From positions 1 through 64,000 of the forward strand of contig CALWUW010000018.1 of NCBI GenBank assembly GCA_944384815.1: DNA of 64,000 nucleotides, written 5' to 3'. The DNA comes from an uncultured Clostridia bacterium. Its GTDB lineage: Bacteria > Bacillota > Clostridia > Oscillospirales > Acutalibacteraceae. A model generated the notes under the pieces. The model ran no database searches, was not told the origin of the DNA, and saw nothing but the letters and a program-made list of their open reading frames with translations. The translations under genes were made by a program, and so were the position numbers. Shown here piece after piece: positions 43,310 through 52,175 of the stretch (position 1 is the stretch's first letter; every line of letters starts with the position of its first letter).

Positions 43310-43828
43310 TTAGTCCACCACTTTTGCCTTCCGCAGGGCAAAGACCAAAACAGGCAGAAGCACCAGCTGAATTAAAATTCCCGGCAAAGCGGTTACAAAA
43401 GAGGCTGTCACCCAAAGCTGCAGGGAATATTGACCGGCTCTAAAGAGCAACGCGTTCAAAATGCCGTATACCACACGACCGGCCAGCATGGCCCCTACCA
43501 AAGCCACATACAGATTCAAAAGCGTCCACTTGCTGCGTACCACCAGAATCAGCAAGCCGGCCAAAAGCCCGTAAACTGCCAGCTCACACAGCATGCTGGG
43601 CAAATACGCCGCGGGAGGCATTCCTGTAAACAAGCTGGACAGAGCAGGCGTCAAGATACCGCACAGCAGGCCGTATACCGGCCCGCAGAGAAGGCCGCAC
43701 AGCAGCACAGGAAGATGCATGGGCAGAATAACGCTTCCCGCATTGGGAACAGAATGAAATGCCACAGGAAGAACGATCCCCAGCGCTACGCAAAGCGCTG
43801 CCGCTACCATTTGTTTTGTCTGTTTCAT
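43310..43828 (-). CDS. ECF transporter S component, substrate unknown
   Basis: The 172-residue protein has five or six membrane helices. It begins MKQTKQMVAAALCVALGIVLPV, then HSVPNAGSVILPMHLPVLLCGLLCGP, a pattern shared with small-molecule ECF S components. No A or T subunit is adjacent, so it should share the cell's common ECF module. The operon with a P-loop kinase and a structured leader with terminator point to a vitamin or nucleoside precursor. The FolT, RibU and other signatures seen elsewhere in this window are absent. GAGAGGAGAAAG precedes the ATG. Confidence 0.82.
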   Translation of the reverse strand: MKQTKQMVAAALCVALGIVLPVAFHSVPNAGSVILPMHLPVLLCGLLCGPVYGLLCGILTPALSSLFTGMPPAAYLPSMLCELAVYGLLAGLLILVVRSKWTLLNLYVALVGAMLAGRVVYGILNALLFRAGQYSLQLWVTASFVTALPGILIQLVLLPVLVFALRKAKVVD

Positions 43829-43863
43829 ATTCTTTCTCCTCTCTCAGAACCATTTTCGGAAAC

Positions 43864-44091
43864 AAAAAGCGCCCGACTTTTCTACGAAAAATCGGGCGCC
43901 TTCCTGGCAACCATACCGGCCTGCGCAAAGCAAACCGAATCCAATAAATCCGAAAACATTCTATCCGCCCATACTCCAGGCGGCTCGTATTGCAAACCGG
44001 CTTCATTCCGGCATCCTCTCACCTTGTGGTGAAATCATTTCCTCTTCCAAAGGACGGGAATCAGTATACCGGATTTTTTCAGGGAAGTCAA
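43864..44091 (-). promoter_or_regulatory. Structured leader with terminator, class unassigned
   Basis: On the minus strand a promoter (TTGACT 44086-44091, 17 nt, TATACT 44063-44068) starts a leader of about 190 nt. It holds a TCACC-ACAA-GGTGA hairpin, AGAGGATGCCGG-AATGAAG-CCGG, a CCGCC-GGCGG stem, GGTTGCC-AGGAAGGC and finally a terminator (GCGCCCGA / TCGGGCGC, then TTTTTG, 43864-43900). The architecture is that of a riboswitch ahead of the ECF S component and kinase. It does not match SAM, FMN, TPP or THF cores; a divergent cobalamin-type fold is possible. Confidence 0.6.
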
Positions 44092-44094
44092 TCC

Positions 44095-44520
44095 TTAATC
44101 TTCCCGCACACAATCCACCACCAGATCCACAGCTTTCTTCAGCAGTTCAGCCATGGAAAAATCTGCCGCGCCGGGAATCAGAATCTCACAGCGATTGGTG
44201 GGAATCAATACTTTCTGAGCACTGCTTTGCCCCACTGCCTTCGCCATAAGAGGAGTGATCTCCCCTAAAAGGGCATCCGCCGAAAGGATCCCCACAGGGC
44301 CTGTGATCACATCCGCGCTGCGGCACACCACACAAACCGCGTTTTCACCGGTAGCTCCCCGGCTGGCTCCGCCTTTCAGCATATTGGCCGTGGCCTGACT
44401 ATTGGTGCCTACTGCCAGGATCTCACAATCCGGCAGCGCTGTGCACAGATTTTCCACCAGCTGCCTTCCCAGCTTTCCTCCCTGGCCGTCTATCACTAAG
44501 ATCCTCTTTTTTGTCTTCAA
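44095..44520 (-). CDS. DUF3842 family protein
   Basis: The 141-residue protein begins RILVIDGQGGKLGRQLVENL, a nucleotide-binding-like glycine loop. It has ILAVGTNSQATANMLKGGA, then DVITGPVGIL and a conserved VLIPTNRCEILIPG. DUF3842 proteins occur in Clostridia without a known role; the N-terminal loop suggests nucleotide or cofactor binding. It follows the CapA gene by 14 nt in the transcribed direction and is probably in the same operon. Confidence 0.85.
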   Translation of the reverse strand: MKTKKRILVIDGQGGKLGRQLVENLCTALPDCEILAVGTNSQATANMLKGGASRGATGENAVCVVCRSADVITGPVGILSADALLGEITPLMAKAVGQSSAQKVLIPTNRCEILIPGAADFSMAELLKKAVDLVVDCVRED

Positions 44521-44534
44521 CCCATTTGCTCCTT

Positions 44535-45857
44535 TTACTCACCCATATCCAGATATTCTTCCGGAATATTGGGCGTAATCAAACTTTTAATATACTCCAT
44601 ACTGAATCCGGGGGTATTGGCCCGCACGCCATGGGAGGCCGCTAGCTCTTCTGAATAAGCCTCCAGAGGATAAATGGTAATGTCCGTATATCCTCTTCCG
44701 TAATGGGTCACCACCGGTTTAAAGGACATATCCGTAAACGTGGTTTTTCCCGTTTCGAAATCTTTGGTCATGGTGACATCCAGCATACCGCCCACCATAT
44801 TGATGCCGTATGCCTGAGCGGAAACAAAATTCCCCATAGCATAGATCACCGGGCATTGCGCACCGTCACTCTCTCTGGTAAGCAATGTCAAAGGCTGGAT
44901 GGCATGGGCATGATTTCCAAAAATAATATCCGCGCCCCAGTTTACCAGATCCTGCGCCAGCTCTTCCTGAGCCTGCGTAACAGTGGAGGTATTTTCATTG
45001 CCCCAGTGAGCGGAAACTACCACCACATCCGCTTCTTCTTTTGCCTTTTTTACCAGCTTTTCCAGCAACTCCCTGTCGCTGGCATACACTAACCGGTAAG
45101 GGCTGTCCGAAGGCATCACAAGGCCGTTGGTCATTTCCGTAAAACCGATATGAGCGGTTTTGATCCCGTTGGCCTCTACAATGCGAATATTCATCAGGTC
45201 TTCGTCGTTTCTGTACAAGCCTATGGCCGCTACGCCTACCTCTTTGGAATCCCAGTAGTCCAGAGCTGCTTCGATTCCTTCCACGCCTTTGTCCAAAGAA
45301 TGGTTGTTGGCCTGATTCACCACATCAAAGCCCAAAGTCAGCAGCATATCTCCCATTTCCACCGGCGTGCAAAACAACGGATAGTTGGAAGGCGGAAATT
45401 TTTCACTGGCCAAAATCGTTTCCTGGTTAATGACCGCCACATCCGCGGCAGCAATATCCTCCGCCACCCTTTGGTACACAAAGGAAAAATCATAGCCCTC
45501 TCCATTTGCTCTGCGGCTGGCTTGGTTATAGATGGCGTCATGAATCAAATTATCCCCAACGCCCAGAATGTGAATGGATACAGGTTCCGGAACAGAAGAT
45601 TCCGGTTCCTCCGAAGAAGACGGCACTTCCGGAACGGAAGATTCCGGCAGAGAACTGGAAGAAATTTCCGGCTGCGAGGTAAACACATCTTTGGAAAGAT
45701 CCACGCCCGCCAGTTTCAGACCAAAATAACCGCCTACGATCACTACGCACAAGCCAAGCAGAACCAAAGCGATTTTCAAAATGCGCCCGGCACGATCTGC
45801 CTCCCGGTTAATGGGCATTTTGCGATACCGTTTTGCCATTTTTCTATGCTTTCTCAT
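44535..45857 (-). CDS. CapA family membrane-anchored metallophosphatase
   Basis: The 440-residue protein has a basic N-terminus, one membrane helix (about 28-50), a Ser/Pro/Glu-rich linker (about 62-92) and a CapA/PgsA-type metallophosphatase-like domain. The domain shows HILGVGDNLIHDAI, NQETILASE, VVNQANNHSLDKG, VVVSAHWGNENTS and IIFGNHAHAIQPL, which carry the metal ligands. In capsule-producing bacilli CapA takes part in poly-gamma-glutamate export or anchoring. No capB or capC is near, so this member probably acts on another envelope polymer. It is co-oriented with the DUF3842 gene. Confidence 0.9.
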   Translation of the reverse strand: MRKHRKMAKRYRKMPINREADRAGRILKIALVLLGLCVVIVGGYFGLKLAGVDLSKDVFTSQPEISSSSLPESSVPEVPSSSEEPESSVPEPVSIHILGVGDNLIHDAIYNQASRRANGEGYDFSFVYQRVAEDIAAADVAVINQETILASEKFPPSNYPLFCTPVEMGDMLLTLGFDVVNQANNHSLDKGVEGIEAALDYWDSKEVGVAAIGLYRNDEDLMNIRIVEANGIKTAHIGFTEMTNGLVMPSDSPYRLVYASDRELLEKLVKKAKEEADVVVVSAHWGNENTSTVTQAQEELAQDLVNWGADIIFGNHAHAIQPLTLLTRESDGAQCPVIYAMGNFVSAQAYGINMVGGMLDVTMTKDFETGKTTFTDMSFKPVVTHYGRGYTDITIYPLEAYSEELAASHGVRANTPGFSMEYIKSLITPNIPEEYLDMGE

Positions 45858-45943
45858 GGTATTCTCCTCTTCCGTAAATAGATTTCCATACGGAGTGATT
45901 ATAACACAAATTGTCGAAAAAACAAAGTAATAAAAACAAATTG

Positions 45944-45967
45944 CAAGATTACAAGATTACAAGATTT
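45944..45967. repeat. Tandem 8-mer CAAGATTA
   Basis: Two perfect copies and one variant (CAAGATTT) in the gap between the CapA gene and the deacetylase terminator. Confidence 0.85.
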
Positions 45968-46000
45968 CACGCTTTCCTGTATCTTTTTTCCATTCTCCAC

Positions 46001-46030
46001 AAAAAAGCGACAGCTTCCGCTGCCGCTTTT
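46001..46030 (-). terminator. Terminator of the polysaccharide deacetylase gene
   Basis: AAGCGGCAGC / GCTGTCGCTT on the minus strand, followed by TTTTTTG. Confidence 0.85.
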
Positions 46031-46054
46031 CTTTTTCCGCAGAGAATCCGATCC

Positions 46055-47104
46055 CTAGCCGGGGATCCGGAACTGGACCGGTTCCACCTGATTGGTAAGC
46101 ACATCAAACCGATACCCCATGGACTGAAGCTTTTCGATGATCTTGGGCAAAATATCCAACGTTGTTTGTTTCCGGTTGGTGTTGTGCATCAGCACCACGG
46201 CCTTATTTTTTCCCTGAACGCCGGAAATCACATTGTTGTAAATCGTCTGAGGCGGGATACCGTTGCCTGTGGCATCTCCGGAATCCACGTTCCAGTCAAA
46301 ATAAGTGTATCCTCTCCGGTTCATTTCATTGATGATTTCCCGGGCGGTCCCTTTATTGAAGCCGTTGATGCTGCCTCCCGGAAAACGGAAAATGTCAGGC
46401 TTCACACCGGTAACGGAATAAATATAATCCCACTCTTTTTTAAAATCTTCAAAATAGGCTTCCTTAGAAGCGTATACGGAGCGGAATTCATGGGTATATG
46501 TATGCACTGCTAATACATGTCCTCTCCGAACGGTCTCTTTCATGGCGGTTTCCGCGGTTTCTCCCCGGATTCCCACATTAAAAAATGTAGCTTTCACATT
46601 ATACCGATCCAAAACATCCAAAAGAGGGAGAGTCAAATCACTGGGGCCATCATCAAAAGTAAGATACACTACCTTATCTCCCTTTTCCGGCTGCACAGGA
46701 TCCGGTTTGCTCACTACCATATCCGGATAGGGATCTTCCGAAGCTGAGGAAGAGGAGGAAACCGTTCCGGAAGAACCTCCTTGCGCTGCAGATCCTTCAG
46801 AAGAAGTTTCTCCCGATGAAGAAGGCGCTTTGTGGGACGAAGAATCTTCCTCGCCTTTTTCCGGAATAGACGAAAGCGAGCTTTCTCCATCCCCAGAGGA
46901 TCCTTCCTGGGAAGAAAGAACCGATAAACCATAGGAAGAAGTTTCTCCGTTTTCCTTTTTCACCAAGTCAGAGGGCACCGCACTGCGCAAAACCAAAGAA
47001 AGAGCAAATAAAATCCCTACCATTGCCGCTACGGCTGCCATCATTTGCAAAAAAATCCCACTGTATCCATTTTTTTCCTTGAAACGCTGTGCCATACCTT
47101 TCAC
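46055..47104 (-). CDS. Membrane-anchored polysaccharide deacetylase
   Basis: The 349-residue protein has one N-terminal membrane helix (about 18-40), a long Ser/Glu-rich linker (about 55-135) and a NodB-homology domain. The domain carries VVYLTFDDGPSDLTLPLLD (metal-binding Asp), the HTYTH motif, FRFPGGS and a final VVLMHNTN. It should remove acetyl groups from peptidoglycan or another surface glycan on the outer side of the membrane. The start is either the GTG at 47104 (AAAGGGAA upstream) or an ATG three codons later. Monocistronic. Confidence 0.92.
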   Translation of the reverse strand: MKGMAQRFKEKNGYSGIFLQMMAAVAAMVGILFALSLVLRSAVPSDLVKKENGETSSYGLSVLSSQEGSSGDGESSLSSIPEKGEEDSSSHKAPSSSGETSSEGSAAQGGSSGTVSSSSSASEDPYPDMVVSKPDPVQPEKGDKVVYLTFDDGPSDLTLPLLDVLDRYNVKATFFNVGIRGETAETAMKETVRRGHVLAVHTYTHEFRSVYASKEAYFEDFKKEWDYIYSVTGVKPDIFRFPGGSINGFNKGTAREIINEMNRRGYTYFDWNVDSGDATGNGIPPQTIYNNVISGVQGKNKAVVLMHNTNRKQTTLDILPKIIEKLQSMGYRFDVLTNQVEPVQFRIPG

Positions 47105-47296
47105 TTCCCTTTTATGTATAAATCAGAATGTATTTTCTACAAATTGCTGTATTTTCAGAGTTATTTCCTGCTTTTTCCTCTGGATTCATCATACCACACT
47201 TCCTGTCTCTTTCACAGTTACTTTCTTGTAATCTGCCATAACGAGTTTGTTAATTTAAAACTTTTCTTTAAGAAAAATCACAAGCAAAAAAACTTC

Positions 47297-47325
47297 TTGC
47301 CAATCTTCTTCAAATCGTTTATAAT
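47297..47325 (+). promoter_or_regulatory. Promoter of the SRP RNA
   Basis: TTGCCA (47297-47302), a 17-nt spacer and TATAAT (47320-47325). It may also supply dnaX by read-through. Confidence 0.8.
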
Positions 47326-47332
47326 AAGTGAG

Positions 47333-47540
47333 ACTTTTAGAAACAGCAAAGAATTCAGGCAAGGCAGAAATGCGTATATCAGGATATGCAGGCGGGCGGG
47401 CTCTGTACGGCGGGGCTCCGTGAACCATGTCAGGCGGGGAACCGAGCAGCATTAAGCGGTTTTCCCCGTGCGATGCAGTCAGTCTGTTCGTCTGCATATC
47501 CTGGTGTACGAGAGCCGCGGTGCGGCCTGTCTTGCTTTTT
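47333..47540 (+). ncRNA. ffs: Signal recognition particle RNA
   Basis: The conserved SRP domain is clear: GAACCATGTCAGGCGGGGAAC, then CGAGCAGCATTAAG, closing with GCGATGCAGTC. It sits inside a long rod with CAGGATATGCAG pairing CTGCATATCCTG and GCAAGGCAG pairing CTGTCTTGC. The length of about 200 nt indicates a form with extra 5' and 3' domains, as in Bacillus scRNA. Position just before dnaX is the classical location. The ends are estimated. Confidence 0.9.
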
Positions 47541-47567
47541 ACTTGTCCGAAAGGTGATGGAACGGCT

Positions 47568-49271
47568 TTGTATCAGGTTCTGTATCGAAAATGGCGGCCG
47601 AAATTCTTTGCGGATGTGATCGGCCAGCCTCAAGTTACCGTTACATTGTGCAACGAATTGAAAGCCGGACGGCTGGCCCATGCCTACCTGTTCACCGGTT
47701 CTCGGGGAACAGGCAAAACCACTTGCGCTAAAATTCTGGCCAAAGCCGTAAACTGCCTGAACCCAAAGGACGGCAACCCTTGCGGAGAATGCGAAGTTTG
47801 CCGGGGAATCGACGACGGCTCTGTTTTGGACGTGGTAGAAATTGATGCCGCCAGCAACAACGGCGTGGACAGTATCCGTTCCCTGCGGGAAGAAGCCGGA
47901 TTTACTCCTGCTTTTGCCAAATACCGGGTATACATTGTGGACGAGGTGCATATGCTCTCCACCGGCGCATTTAACGCCTTACTGAAAACATTGGAAGAAC
48001 CCCCCGCCCATGTGATTTTTATTTTGGCCACCACGGAAGTGCATAAAATTCCCGCCACCATTCTTTCCCGCTGCCAGCGATTTGACTTTCGCCGGATTCC
48101 TCCGGAAGAGATTGCCCAGCGCCTGCGCTATGTTTCCCAGCAGGAGGGCGCGGAATTGGAAGAGGAAGCCGCCATGCTTCTGGCGCGCCTGGCAGACGGC
48201 GCCATGCGGGACGCTTATTCCCTGCTGGATCAGTGCCTGGGGCGCAACACCCGGATCACTACGCAAGTGGTTACGGAGGCCACCGGTCTGGTAGGGCGGG
48301 AGCACTTGTTCACTTTAACGCAGGCAGCCTTAGAACAAAATTCTGCCTCTGCTTTGGAGCAGATCCATCTTCTTTACACTCAGTCCAAGGATATGGCCCG
48401 GCTCTGCGAGGAGCTTTCCTCTCACTACCGGTCTATGATGCTAATCAAAACCATGAAAGACGCCCGGAATCTGCTGGCTGTTTCTTCGGAAGAATATGAA
48501 AAGCTGACACAGCAGGCTTTGGCCACTCCTCTGCCTGTGATTCTGCACGGCCTGGAGCTTTTGCAGTCCGCTTTGGAGAAAATGAGCCGGGGCGCTGACC
48601 GGCGCACGGAAATGGAAATGACTTTCTTGCGCCTTTGCTCTCCGGAGCTGGATTCCTCCCTGGATGCCTTGATCCGTCGGGTGGACGCTTTGGAACGGCA
48701 GGCGGCCCATCCCTTGCCTGTTACCCCAGCTCCTGCTCCCCTTCAAAGCGTGCCGGAAAAGACGGTTCCTGCTGCGCCTATAGAAAGCACGGACAGTTTT
48801 TCCGGAGCGGAGGCTTCTCCTCTCTCTTTCCCTTCCCGGGAATCCGCGCCGAAAACGTCCTCTGTATCTGCTCCTTCTTCGGAAGTTTTCCCTTCCGGGG
48901 ATGGAAAGCGAAAAAAAGCGTCCTCGGCTTCGGACCTGGCAGCCAACGCCGTTCCGCTGGAACAATGGCCTGAGATTCTGCAAATCCTCAAGGAATATTC
49001 CGCAGCGATTTCAGCTGCTTTTCATGGTTCCAGTGCGTATGTCAGCGGAGAATATGTTCTCATTGACGCTCCCAAAGAAATGGCTTTTGAGCTGCTTCGC
49101 AAATCTTCCCAACGGGAAAAGATGCGGGATGTGATCCAGCAGGTCACCGGCCGGGTGTACAAGCTGGGCCCTTACAAAAAAGAGGCTTCCCCGGATTCTC
49201 CCCAGGAAGACCCCCTTTTGGCCCTGGCGGACAAGGCCCGGGAATTAGGAATTCCCGTTGTTGAAAATTAA
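47568..49271 (+). CDS. dnaX: DNA polymerase III subunit gamma/tau
   Basis: DnaX is the clamp-loader ATPase that ties the replisome together. The 567-residue protein has the N-terminal YQVLYRKWRPKFFADVIGQ, Walker A GSRGTGKTTCAK near 44, a four-cysteine zinc module (CLNPKDGNPCGECEVC), the IVDEVHMLSTGAFNALLKT Walker B region and sensor ILSRCQRFDF. A Pro/Ser-rich tau linker and C-terminal domain follow. The start is a TTG at 47568, preceded by GAAAGGTGATGG. The frame is open 47 codons further, but that stretch is SRP RNA. First gene of the dnaX-ebfC-recR operon. Confidence 0.96.
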   Translation: MYQVLYRKWRPKFFADVIGQPQVTVTLCNELKAGRLAHAYLFTGSRGTGKTTCAKILAKAVNCLNPKDGNPCGECEVCRGIDDGSVLDVVEIDAASNNGVDSIRSLREEAGFTPAFAKYRVYIVDEVHMLSTGAFNALLKTLEEPPAHVIFILATTEVHKIPATILSRCQRFDFRRIPPEEIAQRLRYVSQQEGAELEEEAAMLLARLADGAMRDAYSLLDQCLGRNTRITTQVVTEATGLVGREHLFTLTQAALEQNSASALEQIHLLYTQSKDMARLCEELSSHYRSMMLIKTMKDARNLLAVSSEEYEKLTQQALATPLPVILHGLELLQSALEKMSRGADRRTEMEMTFLRLCSPELDSSLDALIRRVDALERQAAHPLPVTPAPAPLQSVPEKTVPAAPIESTDSFSGAEASPLSFPSRESAPKTSSVSAPSSEVFPSGDGKRKKASSASDLAANAVPLEQWPEILQILKEYSAAISAAFHGSSAYVSGEYVLIDAPKEMAFELLRKSSQREKMRDVIQQVTGRVYKLGPYKKEASPDSPQEDPLLALADKARELGIPVVEN

Positions 49272-49341
49272 CTTCATTGAAAACCGGAGCACCGGATTTC
49301 AACATAAATTGTGAATGGAAATCGTTTAGGAGGAATGAAAT

Positions 49342-49692
49342 ATGAAAGCAAGACTGCCCCAGGGATTCGGAGGAGGCGGAGCCGCCAATTTGCAGCAGCT
49401 GGCACGCCAGGCTCAGAAGATCCAGGAAGAAATGGATAAGACCACCGCTGAACTGGAAGAAAAAGAATATGCGGCCACTTCCGGCGGCGATGCCGTAAAA
49501 GCTACCGTCACCGGAAAAATGGAGGTCAAATCGCTGGAGCTGAAGCCGGAAGTGGTGGATCCAGAAGACACAGAGATGCTTTGCGACCTGGTGATTGCCG
49601 CTGTCAACGAAGCCCTTCGCTCTGCCGCTCAGGACAAAGAGCAGCGTATGGAGAAAATTTCCGGCGGGCTGAACGTTCCGGGGATGTTCTGA
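49342..49692 (+). CDS. ebfC: YbaB/EbfC family nucleoid-associated protein
   Basis: A small DNA-binding dimer, 116 residues, with the signature helices [22 protein letters not shown], then [20 protein letters not shown] and ADD-type end [11 protein letters not shown]. In the family it coats DNA without sequence preference. AGGAGGAATGAA precedes the ATG. It sits between dnaX and recR as in most Firmicutes, and its stop lies one base before the recR start. Confidence 0.96.
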   Translation: MKARLPQGFGGGGAANLQQLARQAQKIQEEMDKTTAELEEKEYAATSGGDAVKATVTGKMEVKSLELKPEVVDPEDTEMLCDLVIAAVNEALRSAAQDKEQRMEKISGGLNVPGMF

Positions 49693-49693
49693 G

Positions 49694-50296
49694 ATGGCTT
49701 CTTATACAGCCGCGCCCTTGGCCCGTTTGGTGGATCAATTTGAATCCCTTCCAGGCATTGGGCACAAAAGCGCTCTCCGGCTGGCCTATTATATTATCGG
49801 GCAGCCGGAAGAAACCGCAAAGCAGCTGGCCTCCTCCATTCTGGAAGCCAGAAATACCATTCATTATTGCTCCATCTGCTGCAACCTTACCGATCAGGAG
49901 CTCTGCCCTATCTGCAGAAACGACGCCCGGGATAAAAGCGTGATTTGCGTTGTGGAAGAACCCAGGGACATTTCCGCTCTGGAAAGAACCCAGGAATTCA
50001 ACGCCACGTATCATGTGCTCCACGGTGCCATTTCTCCTCTTTCCGGTATCGGGCCGGAGGAGCTGTGCATTAAAGAGCTTTTAAACCGGGTCCACCAGGG
50101 AGGAATCCGGGAAGTTATCATGGCTACCAATCCCACGGTAGAGGGAGAGGCCACCGCCATGTATATTTCCCGTCTCCTTAAGCCTTTAGGCGTTAAGGTA
50201 ACGCGCCTGGCCTATGGCATTCCCGTGGGGGCCGATTTGGAGTATGCGGATGAGGTCACCTTGGCCCGGGCTCTGGAAGGACGAAACGAGATCTAA
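49694..50296 (+). CDS. recR: Recombination mediator RecR
   Basis: RecR helps RecO load RecA on gapped DNA. The 200-residue protein shows the N-terminal helix-hairpin-helix [17 protein letters not shown], a C4 zinc finger ([16 protein letters not shown]), a Toprim domain ([15 protein letters not shown], then [17 protein letters not shown]) and the C-terminal LARGIPVG-like [19 protein letters not shown]. Last gene of the dnaX operon. Confidence 0.97.
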   Translation: MASYTAAPLARLVDQFESLPGIGHKSALRLAYYIIGQPEETAKQLASSILEARNTIHYCSICCNLTDQELCPICRNDARDKSVICVVEEPRDISALERTQEFNATYHVLHGAISPLSGIGPEELCIKELLNRVHQGGIREVIMATNPTVEGEATAMYISRLLKPLGVKVTRLAYGIPVGADLEYADEVTLARALEGRNEI

Positions 50297-50360
50297 GCCG
50301 GGGAAGAAATTTTCCTTTCTACGTTTTGCTGCCGGACCGTCCTTATTTGTCTTAACCGTA

Positions 50361-50438
50361 AAGAAGACTGCTTTTTCAGCCATTCTTCCTGCTTTTGCTT
50401 AGGGAAGACCGCATGGCAAAAAGCCGTCTTCTTTTTTC
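50361..50438 (+). terminator. Terminator of the dnaX-ebfC-recR operon
   Basis: AAGAAGAC-GCTTTTT pairs with AAAAAGC-GTCTTCTT (50418-50432) around a long loop, followed by TTTTTTCG. Confidence 0.8.
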
Positions 50439-50499
50439 GTCCTGCTCAACCTGCCGGATTCTGCCGCTTTCAAAGAGCAAAAAACCGCCAAAATGAATA

Positions 50500-50528
50500 T
50501 TGAAAAACCCCGGGAAACACTATACAAT
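50500..50528 (+). promoter_or_regulatory. Promoter of prfC
   Basis: TTGAAA (50500-50505), a 17-nt spacer and TACAAT (50523-50528), 37 nt before the start codon. Confidence 0.7.
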
Positions 50529-50565
50529 ATATACTGAATTTTTCTGTGAATTTGGAGGAACCGTT

Positions 50566-52170
50566 TTGGCCGATTTAAAAAACGAGATCCAGCGGCGAAG
50601 AACTTTCGCCATTATTTCTCATCCGGACGCCGGAAAAACTACCTTGACGGAAAAGCTGCTGCTTTACGGAGGCGCTATTAACCTGGCCGGTGCCGTAAAA
50701 GGAAAAAAATCTTCCCGGCACGCTGTTTCCGACTGGATGGAAATTGAAAAACAGAGAGGTATTTCCGTAACTTCCTCTGTCATGCAGTTTCAATACAACA
50801 ATTTCTGCATCAACATTCTGGACACCCCCGGGCACCAGGACTTTTCCGAAGATACTTACCGCACTTTGATGGCAGCCGATTCCGCCGTTATGGTCATTGA
50901 CGCCGCAAAGGGCGTGGAACCGCAAACCCGGAAGCTGTTTAAGGTTTGCACCCTGCGTCACATTCCGATTTTTACCTTTATCAACAAGATGGACCGGGAA
51001 GCCCGCAGTCCTTACGATCTTTTGGATGAAATCGAGCAGGAGCTGGGTATCAGCACCTATCCCATGAACTGGCCCATTGGTTCGGGAAAAGAATTTCAGG
51101 GGGTCTATGACCGAAATCAGAAAGAAATCATCGTGTTTCGTGCCGTAGACGAACTGGCCAACGGCCAGCACGAAGTTCCTTCCATTGAAGCGGATCTGAA
51201 TGATCCTGCGCTTTCGGAGCTGATCGGCCCTTATCATTACCAAACTCTCTGCGACGATGTGGAGCTCCTGGACGGAGCCGGATATGAATTTGATATGGAC
51301 GCCGTTCGCGGCGGCGCACTTTCTCCGGTTTTCTTTGGCTCCGCGCTGACCAATTTCGGTGTGGAACCGTTTTTGAAAGAATTCTTGAATATGACTTCCT
51401 CCCCCCTTCCCAGAGAGGCGGACTGCGGAGAAATCGACCCTATGCGTCCGGACTTTTCTGCTTTTGTCTTTAAGATTCAAGCCAATATGAACCGTGCTCA
51501 CCGGGACCGGATCGCCTTTATGCGGATCTGCTCCGGAAAATTTGAGAAGGGCATGGAAGTCTACCATATGCAGGGCGGGAAAAAGATCAAGCTGGCCCAG
51601 CCCCAGCAAATGATGGCGCAGGAACGGGAGATCGTGGAAGAAGCCTATGCCGGCGATATTATCGGCGTATTTGATCCCGGAATTTTTTCCATCGGAGATA
51701 CTCTGTGCGCCGGGTCGGAAAAATTCCTCTTCGGCGGCATTCCCACCTTCGCGCCGGAACATTTCAACCGGGTCACCCAGGTGGACACCATGAAGCGCAA
51801 ACAATTCGTGAAAGGCATGGAACAGATCGCCCAGGAAGGCGCCATCCAAATCTTTCAGGAACTGAACGGCGGTATGGAAGAAGTGATCGTAGGCGTTGTG
51901 GGCACTTTGCAGTTTGACGTTCTGGAGCACCGGCTGAAAACGGAATACAACGTAGAAATTCGCATGGAAGGACTTCCTTACGAATATATCCGCTGGATCG
52001 AAAACAAGGAAGAAGATTTTGATCCTAAAAAGCTGAATCTGACTTCCGATACCCGGCGGATCCAAGATCTGAAAGGCAATTACCTGCTTCTTTTCTCCAA
52101 CGAATGGAGCATTCGCTGGGCGGAAGAACACAATCCCACTTTAAAGCTGGCGGAATTCGGCAGATGGTAA
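50566..52170 (+). CDS. prfC: Peptide chain release factor 3
   Basis: RF3 is the GTPase that ejects RF1 and RF2 after peptide release. The 534-residue protein has the GTPase motifs ISHPDAGKTTLTEKLL (G1, about 17), RGISVTSSVM (G2), LDTPGHQDFSEDT (G3) and FINKMDREARSP (G4). Domains II and III of the translational GTPase type follow, with GTLQFDVLEHRL near the end. The start is a TTG at 50566, set by TTTGGAGGAACCG. A radical SAM gene follows by 5 nt. Confidence 0.96.
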   Translation: MADLKNEIQRRRTFAIISHPDAGKTTLTEKLLLYGGAINLAGAVKGKKSSRHAVSDWMEIEKQRGISVTSSVMQFQYNNFCINILDTPGHQDFSEDTYRTLMAADSAVMVIDAAKGVEPQTRKLFKVCTLRHIPIFTFINKMDREARSPYDLLDEIEQELGISTYPMNWPIGSGKEFQGVYDRNQKEIIVFRAVDELANGQHEVPSIEADLNDPALSELIGPYHYQTLCDDVELLDGAGYEFDMDAVRGGALSPVFFGSALTNFGVEPFLKEFLNMTSSPLPREADCGEIDPMRPDFSAFVFKIQANMNRAHRDRIAFMRICSGKFEKGMEVYHMQGGKKIKLAQPQQMMAQEREIVEEAYAGDIIGVFDPGIFSIGDTLCAGSEKFLFGGIPTFAPEHFNRVTQVDTMKRKQFVKGMEQIAQEGAIQIFQELNGGMEEVIVGVVGTLQFDVLEHRLKTEYNVEIRMEGLPYEYIRWIENKEEDFDPKKLNLTSDTRRIQDLKGNYLLLFSNEWSIRWAEEHNPTLKLAEFGRW

Positions 52171-52175
52171 CCCCT

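Noticed and set aside
43864-44091. THF, TPP or SAM riboswitch assignment for the unknown leader
   Set aside because: The THF core at 53971-54069 and the SAM-I core at 41122-41222 give direct comparisons, and neither set of conserved segments is present here; the TPP boxes are also missing.
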